This document shows positions 17,751 to 24,429 of a DNA stretch of 46,852 bases, piece after piece (the first letter of the stretch is position 1; the number at the start of each line of letters is the position of its first letter). Under the pieces are notes generated by a model, which had not been told where the DNA came from, did not search any database, and worked only from the letters and a program-made list of their open reading frames with translations. Made by a program: the position numbers and the translations under genes. This stretch comes from XN24 sp047921455 (GTDB lineage Bacteria > Pseudomonadota > Gammaproteobacteria > Steroidobacterales > XN24). The stretch lies in NCBI GenBank assembly GCA_047921455.1, contig JBLRWC010000021.1, forward strand, positions 1 to 46,852, in the 5' to 3' direction.

Positions 17751-17762
17751 CTGTCCGGACAG
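17751..17762. promoter_or_regulatory. Perfect 12-base palindrome upstream of the porin gene
   Basis: CTGTCCGGACAG reads the same on both strands and sits 23 bases before the porin ATG, between the stem-loop and the ribosome site. It could be an operator half-way along the operon. It has no loop and is not a terminator. Confidence 0.4.
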
Positions 17763-17785
17763 CACCGACCGAACGAGGAACAGAC

Positions 17786-19162
17786 ATGAACAAGATTTTC
17801 ATGGGCGCCATGCTGGCCGCCCTGGGTGCCGCGCCCGCGTTGGCTGAAACCACCGGCCCGCAACGCGATCCGCTCGACCCCACCAACCTGCGCCAGACCG
17901 CTCGGCCGAGCCCCGGTGGCGGCGTGAGCAATGCCTTCAACCCGGCGATGTCAATCATCGTGGACGGCGCGTATTACTGGGACAACGTGCGTGGCGAAGC
18001 CTTTGAAATCATCGAAGAGGCCGACGGCTTTGCGATGGGCCACGGCCACAGCGACGGCGATGAACATGGCGGGCTGGAACGCGGTTTTAACCTGCGCGAA
18101 GTCGAATTTGCCTTCTCCGGCACGGTGGATCCGTACTTCGACGCCTTCGTGCTGCTCGTGTTCGACGGCGACGAGATCGAGCTGGAAGAGGCTTTCATCA
18201 CTACCCGCGCCTTGCCGGCTGGACTGCAGGCCAAGTTCGGCAAGTTTCTGAGTGATGTCGGCTACATCAACAAGCAGCATCCGCATAGCTGGGACTTTTC
18301 CGACCGGCCGCTGGTGAATGAACTGTTGTTCAGCGATCACGGCCTCCAGGAAACGGGCATCCAGCTGAGCTGGCTGGCCCCGACCACGCAGTACCTGCGG
18401 CTTGGCGTCGAAGCGCTGCAGGGCGAGACCAGCGGCGTCGCGAATTTCATCGGCGAAGAAGCCGCCATCAACGGCACGGCGCGGATTCTCGAGGATGCCA
18501 GCGGCCCGCGGCTGTTTACCGGCTTCGCCAAGTTTGCGCCGGATCTCGGCTTCGACCACGCGCTGCAACTGGGCGTGTCCTACGGTTATGCAAGCAGCTT
18601 CCAGAACACGGAAGAACACAGCACGCGCTTCGAGGACCACGAGGGCACGGCGAGCTTCTGGGGCATCGACGGCGTTTACAAGTACACGCCGCCCGGCGCA
18701 GTCGGCGGCCGCGGGGCCTTCAAGCTGCAGGGCGAGTATTTTTATCGTGAGCGCGACATCGATCGGCGCGACGTCTACTTCGCCTGCCATCCGGCGGGCA
18801 TCGATTGCGGCGATCCCGCCGCCCAGTGGCAGATCGGCGATGTGCGCAATGAGCAGTCCTTCAAGGAAAAGCAGGACGGCTATTACCTGCAGGCTCTCTA
18901 CGGGCTTGCGCCGCGCTGGAATATCGGCACGCGCATCGAGCAGGTGGGGCTGACCAACGAGACCGGGCGCGGCGACGGCGAGGACTGGGACGATTCGCGG
19001 CGCTACTCGGCGGTGCTGAACTACATGCCCACCGAGTTCTCGCGCCTGCGGCTGCAATTCAGTCGCGGCGACATCGCGGTAGACGGCGAGCGCGAGAAGT
19101 TCAACCAGGTATTCCTGCAGTTCCAGATGAGTCTGGGCGTGCACGGCGCCCACACCTTCTAG
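17786..19162 (+). CDS. Outer-membrane porin, probably for metal uptake
   Basis: The 458-residue precursor has a signal peptide (MNKIFMGAMLAALGAAPALA, cleavage after ALA), and the mature chain ends in phenylalanine (GAHTF), the usual outer-membrane assembly signal. The body alternates short amphipathic strands (for example LQLGVSYGYASS, FKLQGEYFYRERD, YSAVLNYMPTEFSRLRLQFSRGD), so a beta-barrel is predicted. A His/Asp-rich stretch GHGHSDGDEHGG near residue 92 lies in an early loop and could bind metal. ATG 17786 is preceded by GAGGAA at a good distance. Co-transcription with the ABC transporter suggests it feeds that system. It resembles phosphate-selective or zinc-linked porins in general form, but I cannot name a family firmly. 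The annotated frame also extends upstream, but only over unrelated sequence. Confidence 0.85.
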   Translation: MNKIFMGAMLAALGAAPALAETTGPQRDPLDPTNLRQTARPSPGGGVSNAFNPAMSIIVDGAYYWDNVRGEAFEIIEEADGFAMGHGHSDGDEHGGLERGFNLREVEFAFSGTVDPYFDAFVLLVFDGDEIELEEAFITTRALPAGLQAKFGKFLSDVGYINKQHPHSWDFSDRPLVNELLFSDHGLQETGIQLSWLAPTTQYLRLGVEALQGETSGVANFIGEEAAINGTARILEDASGPRLFTGFAKFAPDLGFDHALQLGVSYGYASSFQNTEEHSTRFEDHEGTASFWGIDGVYKYTPPGAVGGRGAFKLQGEYFYRERDIDRRDVYFACHPAGIDCGDPAAQWQIGDVRNEQSFKEKQDGYYLQALYGLAPRWNIGTRIEQVGLTNETGRGDGEDWDDSRRYSAVLNYMPTEFSRLRLQFSRGDIAVDGEREKFNQVFLQFQMSLGVHGAHTF

Positions 19163-19172
19163 GAGGCTGATC

Positions 19173-20054
19173 ATGCGCAGACTGGTTCTTTTGCTGGGTT
19201 TCTTGCTTGGTGCGCCGCTGTCCGCGGCGGCGCTGGAGGTCGCGGCGACGACGCCGAACATGGGGATGCTGGTGCGCAGCGTCGGGGCCGAACACGTCAA
19301 CGTGGTCGTGCTCGCGCCGGGTGACCGGGACGTGCATTACCTCGAAGCTCGGCCGAGCATGATGGTCGCGCTGCGCCGCGCGGACCTGCTGGTCGCGGTC
19401 GGCGGCGAGCTGGAAATCGGCTGGCTGCCGGCGGCGATCCAGGGCGCGGCCAACCCGCGCCTGCTGCCGGCCAGGCCCGGCTATTTCGAAGCGGCCGCCA
19501 CCGTCACGCTGCTGGATGCCGGCACCCCCGCGGACCGGGGACTGGGCGATGTACACCCGGCCGGCAATCCGCACATCTACCTCGATCCGCTGCGGATGGG
19601 GGTGGCCGCGGAGGCGCTGGCCGAGCGGCTGGCGGAACTGGACGACGCCAATGCCGACGTCTACCGCGAAAACGCGCGCGCTTTTGCGGAGCGGATGGCG
19701 CGGGAAACCGCGGCCTGGCGGCAGCGGACCCGCGACGCGCCCGGCGCACTGCTCTATCACAAGGATGCGGATTACCTCATGGCGCGCCTCGATGTGCCGG
19801 TCCATGGATACCTGGAACCCCTGCCGGGCATTCCGCCGACCGCCCGGCACATCCGGCAACTGGTCAGTGAACTCGATGGCCGCGAAGGCGCCGTGTTCCA
19901 CATGATCTACGAGCCGGCACGCGGGCCGCAACGGGTGGCCGAGGCGCTCGGTTGGCCGCTCCACCGAATGCATAACAATGTCCCGGTCGACGCCACCATC
20001 GAAGACTACGTGGCGCTGATCGAACGCTGGGTCGCCAGCCTGGAGCGCACTTGA
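19173..20054 (+). CDS. Metal ABC transporter substrate-binding protein, ZnuA-like
   Basis: This periplasmic cluster A-I binding protein captures zinc or manganese for the following ATPase and permease. A signal peptide covers about residues 1-20 (MRRLVLLLGFLLGAPLSAAA). Candidate metal ligands are H55 (DVHYLEARPS), H134 (GNPHIYLDP), H196 (YHKDADYL) and E247 (FHMIYEPA), matching the three-His-plus-acid layout of ZnuA/MntC proteins. The usual His-rich loop of ZnuA is missing apart from DVHPAGNPH. A strong ribosome site, AGGAGG, precedes the ATG. The stop overlaps the next start (TTGA). Zinc versus manganese cannot be decided from sequence alone; three His favours zinc. Confidence 0.9.
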   Translation: MRRLVLLLGFLLGAPLSAAALEVAATTPNMGMLVRSVGAEHVNVVVLAPGDRDVHYLEARPSMMVALRRADLLVAVGGELEIGWLPAAIQGAANPRLLPARPGYFEAAATVTLLDAGTPADRGLGDVHPAGNPHIYLDPLRMGVAAEALAERLAELDDANADVYRENARAFAERMARETAAWRQRTRDAPGALLYHKDADYLMARLDVPVHGYLEPLPGIPPTARHIRQLVSELDGREGAVFHMIYEPARGPQRVAEALGWPLHRMHNNVPVDATIEDYVALIERWVASLERT

Positions 20055-20623
20055 CCGCTAGCACACCTCTGCTGGAGTTGATCGACGTCAGGGCCGGCTA
20101 CGCGCAACCGGTAGTCGGCCCTGTCTCTTTCAGCATTTCACCCGGCGAGGTGCTCGGCCTGAAGGGTGTCAACGGCGTGGGCAAGACAACGCTGCTGAAG
20201 TTGCTCACCGGGGAAGCCCGCTTGTTCGGCGGCCGCATCAACCGGCAACCGGGACTGACCCTGTCGCATCACCGGCAGCGTCCCGAAAGGCCGCCGGAAC
20301 TGCCCCTGACCGGCAACGAGGTGCTGCGCATCGCCGCAGTCCCGACCGGCAACTTGCCGGCGCGCGTGGCGGCCCTCGGTCAGCGTTGCCTCGACGAAAT
20401 GAGCGGCGGTGAATTCCAGTTGCTGCATGCCTGGGCCTGCCTCGCCGGTCCGAGCCGACTGGTCTTGCTGGACGAACCCACCAACAATCTCGACCAGGGT
20501 GCGATCGACCTGCTGCAGGCCGAACTCAAGATCCTTTCGGCCGACCGGGGCGTGCTGCTGGTCAGCCATGACACGCCCTTCCTCGAAGCCAGCTGCGACC
20601 GGATCGTGCCGCTATGTCGCTGA
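20051..20623 (+). CDS. Metal ABC transporter ATP-binding protein, ZnuC-like
   Basis: The 190-residue ATPase energises import. Walker A is GVNGVGKTT (K45), the signature is MSGGE (117-121), Walker B is LVLLDEP (D141, E142) and the switch His is H173 (LVSHD). It is short compared with typical ZnuC (about 250) and ends soon after the H-loop, so it is close to the minimal ABC domain. The start is TTG, chosen because it overlaps the binding-protein stop as TTGA and gives the right N-terminus. The gene overlaps the permease by 10 bases. Confidence 0.88.
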   Translation: MTASTPLLELIDVRAGYAQPVVGPVSFSISPGEVLGLKGVNGVGKTTLLKLLTGEARLFGGRINRQPGLTLSHHRQRPERPPELPLTGNEVLRIAAVPTGNLPARVAALGQRCLDEMSGGEFQLLHAWACLAGPSRLVLLDEPTNNLDQGAIDLLQAELKILSADRGVLLVSHDTPFLEASCDRIVPLCR

Positions 20624-21414
20624 GTCTCGCCTGGGATCCATTATTCCGCGTGCCGCTGGCCACCGGCCTGTTGCTCGCCATCGCCCTGCCGCTGCTGGGC
20701 GCCTGCCTGCGCATGCGCGAGCAATGGTTATCTGGCCTCGGGGTTGCCCAACTCGCCGCGGCTGGCGGCGTGATCGGCGCCCTGCTGCACGGACCGGTGT
20801 TCCTGTTTGCCTTGCTCGGGGCGGCGCTCGGCGGGGTCGCCCGGGCGCTGACCCGCACCGCGCGCAACGAACATTACGCCGTGATGTTGCTCGGTGGCTG
20901 GGCGCTTGTGCTGCTGCTGGCGAAATACGGCCATGACGCCAATATGACGGCCGTTCACCTGCTGAACGGCCAGCTGTACTTCACCTCCGTACCACACCTG
21001 CTGGGCGCGGCGCTGTTGCTCATCGCGCTGGCGGTATTCGGCCACTGGCTGGCACGACGGCTGCTCATGGCACGCCTGTTTCCCGGTCATTTCCGGGCCA
21101 ACCGCCAACCCGCCTGGCCGCACGAGTTGCTGCTGGAGGCACTGCTGGTTGGCGGCATCGTGCTGGGCATCAGCACCATGGGCGTGATGGCCACTTTCGC
21201 AATGTTGTTCATCCCGCCATGGGTCGCGTTTCGGTTGGCGCGGGGCTGGATGCGGGCCCTGTTGTTGAGCATATCGCTGGGCGTGAGCGCCTGCCTGGCG
21301 GGCTTTCTGGTCGCGCTCGCGTTCGACCTGCCCTTCGGTCCCGCGCTGGTCGCCATGTTACTGCTGGCCGTGCCGTTGCGACTGGCCAGGTTCCGGTTCG
21401 GTCGCCCGGCCTGA
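20614..21414 (+). CDS. Metal ABC transporter permease, ZnuB-like
   Basis: The 266-residue polytopic inner-membrane protein has about eight hydrophobic segments (for example FRVPLATGLLLAIALPLLGACLRM and LLGAALLLIALAVFGHWLA). It fits the ABC-3 permease family that carries zinc and manganese. The conserved permease core GISTMGVMATFAMLFIPPWVAFRLA is recognisable. It overlaps the ATPase gene by 10 bases and is the last gene of the operon. Thirteen bases separate it from the convergent DUF2891 gene, with no clear terminator. Confidence 0.87.
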   Translation: MSLSLAWDPLFRVPLATGLLLAIALPLLGACLRMREQWLSGLGVAQLAAAGGVIGALLHGPVFLFALLGAALGGVARALTRTARNEHYAVMLLGGWALVLLLAKYGHDANMTAVHLLNGQLYFTSVPHLLGAALLLIALAVFGHWLARRLLMARLFPGHFRANRQPAWPHELLLEALLVGGIVLGISTMGVMATFAMLFIPPWVAFRLARGWMRALLLSISLGVSACLAGFLVALAFDLPFGPALVAMLLLAVPLRLARFRFGRPA

Positions 21415-21427
21415 GGCCGAGCAGGTT

Positions 21428-22498
21428 TCAATCCCGCGCGCCTGCGGGCAGGCCGCGCCCGGTCACAAGGTAGGTTGCGAAACTGCCCAGCCAGTGGCTA
21501 CCGGAATAATGCTCGTCGCTGACGCCTGCCAGGCCGGCGGTAGCGTGCGCCGCGGCAGCGGCCCGCAGGCTGCCGCGACGCGGATCACCGCTCGGCAGTC
21601 CCGTCGCCATCCCCTCCAGCATCCAGGCACGGCTGAGGTTGAGGCCGTCGATATGGGCCAGCTTGCCATCGACCCGGTCGGTGACGCGGCCGACCGGCAG
21701 CCAGTCGGCACTCGACGCGTGCGGGATCTCGGGCAGAAAACCTGTCAGCCAGGCAGCGAATGCATCGGCCGGCAGCAACCGCCGTACCAGGTCCGCCTCG
21801 GCCAGGCAGGGCGACAAAAAGTCATGGCCGGATGGCTCGAAGGCCAGCGGACAGTTCCGGTCTCCGAGATACAGCTCGCGCGAGGTCGAGACCAACAGGG
21901 CCTCGAACTCTGCATGACCGGCGTGACGCGCCCAGTCCAACGCGAGCCCGAACGCAAAGGCGGTCTGGGAATGCTCACCACCGCGGATGGGATAGGCGAG
22001 CTTGGGCAGCCAGTCATGGAAGCGTGCCACCGCCACATCTTCAAGCGGCGCGAGCGTCTCGGCCCAGCGACGCGCATCGGGATCGTCCCACTCGCGCAAC
22101 TCGGCGCCCAACTGCAGCAGCCAGGCGAGGCCGTAGGGCCGTTCAAAGCCCTCGCGTCCCGGAGCGTCGAGATACGCCAGCTCACCACGCACGCCTTCGA
22201 TCGTAAAACTCTTTTCCAGCGCGGCGCGGGCCGCGGGCGCAAACTCAGCATCCGGCTCGAGCCGGGCCAGCCGCGCCAGCAGCCAGTGCCCGTGGACGGA
22301 GGAATGCCAGTCGAAACAACCCCAGAACACGGGCGTCAGCTCACGCGGCGGGCGGGCGTCAGCGTCGCTGTTCAGCACATGGGCGATCTTGTTCGGGTAT
22401 TCACGGTGCACGCAGGCCAGGGCCAGGTCCGCGAAGCGTCCCAGCGCGGCAGGATCAAAAGCGACGCCGGCGACCAGCACCAGGGCGGCGACGCTCAC
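21428..22498 (-). CDS. DUF2891 family protein
   Basis: The 356-residue protein matches the DUF2891 family as I know it: HREYPNKIAHVL near residue 33, FWGCFDWHSSVHGHWLL, the ERPYGLAWLLQL block, and a C-terminal DEHYSGSHWLGSFATYLV. The family is all-helical, probably an alpha/alpha barrel of hydrolase-like shape, with no proven function. A hydrophobic N-terminus (MSVAALVLVAGVAF) might be a signal peptide. The start overlaps the stop of the HIT gene as ATGA. Nothing in the sequence names a substrate. Confidence 0.85.
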   Translation of the reverse strand: MSVAALVLVAGVAFDPAALGRFADLALACVHREYPNKIAHVLNSDADARPPRELTPVFWGCFDWHSSVHGHWLLARLARLEPDAEFAPAARAALEKSFTIEGVRGELAYLDAPGREGFERPYGLAWLLQLGAELREWDDPDARRWAETLAPLEDVAVARFHDWLPKLAYPIRGGEHSQTAFAFGLALDWARHAGHAEFEALLVSTSRELYLGDRNCPLAFEPSGHDFLSPCLAEADLVRRLLPADAFAAWLTGFLPEIPHASSADWLPVGRVTDRVDGKLAHIDGLNLSRAWMLEGMATGLPSGDPRRGSLRAAAAAHATAGLAGVSDEHYSGSHWLGSFATYLVTGRGLPAGARD

Positions 22499-22842
22499 GA
22501 GGCCGCCAGCATGCGCCCGAGCGGACGCCCGCCGAGCAAGTGCAGGTGCAAGTGGTACACCTCCTGTCCGCCATGAGAATTGCAGTTGATGATCAGCCGG
22601 TAGCCGTCCTCCGCAATGCCCTCGGCGCGGGCGATGTCGCGCGCCACGCAGAACATGTGGCCGATCACGCCCGCATCTTCATCGGCGATGTCATTCGCGG
22701 TCGGAATCGGTTTGACGGGGATGATCAGCACATGCACCGGCGCCTGCGGGTGGATATCGCGGAAAGCCACCACCCGCTCATCGCGGTGCACGAAGTCGGC
22801 GGGAATTTCGCCGGCAATGATTTTCTCGAACAACGTTGGCAT
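22495..22842 (-). CDS. HIT-family (HinT-like) nucleotide-binding hydrolase
   Basis: The 115-residue protein is a histidine-triad phosphoramidase of the HinT type, which cleaves AMP-lysine-like phosphoramidates. The HIT motif is H97-L-H99-L-H101, where H99 is the nucleophile. Typical N-terminal features include LFEKIIAGEIPADFVHRDE and VHVLIIPVKPI. The start at ATG 22842 has AGGAG in front; an in-frame start at 22944 would add residues unlike the family. It is coupled to the DUF2891 gene by ATGA. Confidence 0.94.
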   Translation of the reverse strand: MPTLFEKIIAGEIPADFVHRDERVVAFRDIHPQAPVHVLIIPVKPIPTANDIADEDAGVIGHMFCVARDIARAEGIAEDGYRLIINCNSHGGQEVYHLHLHLLGGRPLGRMLAAS

Positions 22843-22896
22843 TTCGGCACTCCTGCGATGGTCATCCAAGCCAGTGTAAGCAGCCACCCGCACGGT

Positions 22897-22949
22897 CCGC
22901 AATGCGCGGGTACGTGGCGTATACTGGGGGATTATTTTGGCCAATCCCC
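22897..22949 (+). promoter_or_regulatory. Candidate promoter and leader stem-loop for the LEA-like lipoprotein gene
   Basis: A good -10 (TATACT, 22920-22925) with a poor -35 (CCGCAA, 22897-22902) lies in the 119-base divergent gap. It is followed by a 7-bp inverted repeat GGGGATT (22927-22933) / AATCCCC (22943-22949), around the predicted transcription start, enclosing the palindrome TTGGCCAA. This could be an operator or a 5' mRNA hairpin. Confidence 0.35.
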
Positions 22950-22961
22950 GCAGGCTGACAC

Positions 22962-23423
22962 ATGCCCTTTCATATTGCCCGTTGCGCCACAGTGTTGTTG
23001 CTTTTCACCCTGGCCGGCTGTGCGAACATCCAGTCGCTGCAGGCGCCGGAAGTGCAGCTGACCCGCGTGGAGCTCCTGGATACCAGGCCCGGTTCGCTCG
23101 AGCAGCGCTTCGGCATCGGCCTGCGGTTGATCAACCCGAACAACCGGTCGTTGGCCGTCGATGGCCTCGACTTCGAACTCGACCTGAACGGCCGGCGGCT
23201 CGCGCGCGGCGTCACCAACGAGGCCTTCGAGCTGCCGCGCCTCGGCGACGCGGAAACCACCGTCGTCGTCACCACGTCGGTGCTCGACGTGCTGCGCCAG
23301 GCCTTGAGCATCAGCAGCCGCGCCGATGAAGAGATCGAGTATCGCCTCCGCGGCCGGCTGCACCTCGGCAGCGGCTTCGTGCGTAGCGTGCCGTTCGATC
23401 ACCGGGGCACGCTGACGCCCTGA
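22962..23423 (+). CDS. LEA14/WHy-like domain lipoprotein
   Basis: The 153-residue lipoprotein carries a lipobox LAGC (C20), so the mature form is lipid-anchored in the periplasm. The body (QAPEVQLTRVELLDTRPGSLEQ, then LRLINPNNRSLAVDGLDFELDLNGRRLARG) has the water-stress and hypersensitive response (WHy/LEA2) pattern: N-P-N-N, alternating strands and a G-rich turn. Bacterial members are common next to envelope genes, and their function is not known. It stands alone on the plus strand between minus-strand genes. Confidence 0.85.
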   Translation: MPFHIARCATVLLLFTLAGCANIQSLQAPEVQLTRVELLDTRPGSLEQRFGIGLRLINPNNRSLAVDGLDFELDLNGRRLARGVTNEAFELPRLGDAETTVVVTTSVLDVLRQALSISSRADEEIEYRLRGRLHLGSGFVRSVPFDHRGTLTP

Positions 23424-23437
23424 CCGCCGAGCTCGGC

Positions 23438-23938
23438 TCAGGCCGCCCGCAAGCGCCAGGCCGGCTGATCCCGCGTATCGATCAGCCCGCGGCTCAGCAG
23501 CCAGCGGCGCGCGTCCTCGGCGTCTTCCTGGAACCACGCGCGGGCGGAACCAAGCCGAAAGGTATAACCCCAGGCGTCCATGTCGGCAAACATGCGGGCC
23601 CGGCCGAAACCCCGGATTTCATCGGCGAGCAAAGTCTGCAGGTAGCAGACCGCGTTTTCTTCCTCGTAGTCGCCGCCCGCGTCGGTATCCAGGGCACGGC
23701 GCCGGTCAGGTGGCATGCAGACGAAATGACAGGCCTCGTGCAGCACGGAATGCAGCGGCGTGTCGCGCCTGGCGTACAGCACACCGTTGCGCAGCCCGGC
23801 CTCGCGCTCGCCCCACCAGGACGCGGGAATGGTCTCCCCCGGCGCCACGATATGCAGCACGAGCCCGTAACGGGCGAGCAATTCGCGGGCGGCATCCTCG
23901 TTACTTGCGCCGAGCGTAACGACCTCGTGCGCGGTCAA
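23438..23938 (-). CDS. Uncharacterised HEACH-motif protein
   Basis: I do not recognise this 166-residue cytoplasmic protein by name; it resembles unnamed conserved proteobacterial proteins. It contains HSVLHEACHFVCMPPDRR, an HExxH zinc-metalloprotease-like motif, followed by DYEEENAVCYLQTLL with acidic residues that might supply a third ligand. It has no signal peptide. It starts with TTG inside the lptE stop (TTGA), so it is translated with lptE. Metalloprotease activity is my inference from the motif only. Confidence 0.8.
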   Translation of the reverse strand: MTAHEVVTLGASNEDAARELLARYGLVLHIVAPGETIPASWWGEREAGLRNGVLYARRDTPLHSVLHEACHFVCMPPDRRRALDTDAGGDYEEENAVCYLQTLLADEIRGFGRARMFADMDAWGYTFRLGSARAWFQEDAEDARRWLLSRGLIDTRDQPAWRLRAA

Positions 23939-24426
23939 GTTTCCAGGTCCGCAAGCCGGCGCGTGATAAGCCCGGCGATTTCGCGCGCCAGTGCTTCGCG
24001 CAGCAGCTCTTCTTCCTGCTGCTTGCCGAGGATGTCGCGTTCGCTGTAGGGGAAAATGCGCGTGCGCACCACCGGCTGGCGTGGCACAAGCGTTTCCTCG
24101 CGGGTCACCACCAGGTACTCGACCTCGTAATAGACCTCGAACTCCGTCGGCCGGTTCAGCGCCGACACGGACTTCACCCGCCGCCCGTAATGCTCAGCGG
24201 CGATCCGGACCGTGGCCGTGGACTCGGCTTCGTTGCGCACCAGCGTCACGCCCGAGGCGGCCAGGGTGCGACGCAAGTGGACCGCCAGGTCGGAGGCCGG
24301 GTCCGGCACTTCCAGGTACACGGCCGACAGCTCGGGCGGATAACTGACCATGCCTTGCAGCTGAAAACCGCAAGCCGACACCGCGAGCAGCACTCCAGCC
24401 AACATGAGTGAACGCATTCGCCGCAT
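23935..24426 (-). CDS. lptE: LPS-assembly lipoprotein LptE
   Basis: LptE is the outer-membrane lipoprotein plug of the LptD/LptE lipopolysaccharide translocon. The signal ends in the lipobox VSACGF (C19). The 163-residue chain includes the family's first-strand CGFQLQG start, SVYLEVPD-like AVYLEVPDPAS, and a C-terminal helix ALAREIAGLITRRL. It lies three bases after the leuS stop, as is common. The adjacent downstream gene is normally holA; here it is the HEACH protein. Confidence 0.92.
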   Translation of the reverse strand: MRRMRSLMLAGVLLAVSACGFQLQGMVSYPPELSAVYLEVPDPASDLAVHLRRTLAASGVTLVRNEAESTATVRIAAEHYGRRVKSVSALNRPTEFEVYYEVEYLVVTREETLVPRQPVVRTRIFPYSERDILGKQQEEELLREALAREIAGLITRRLADLET

Positions 24427-24429
24427 GCC

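Noticed and set aside
17239..17958. 239-residue minus-strand frame beyond holA
   Set aside because: It covers the signal peptide of the porin and the small membrane protein in antisense; Arg/Gly-rich with no motif.
23424..23440. Palindrome GCCGAGCTCGGC as a bidirectional terminator
   Set aside because: It has no loop and no U-run, and lies in only 14 bases between convergent genes.
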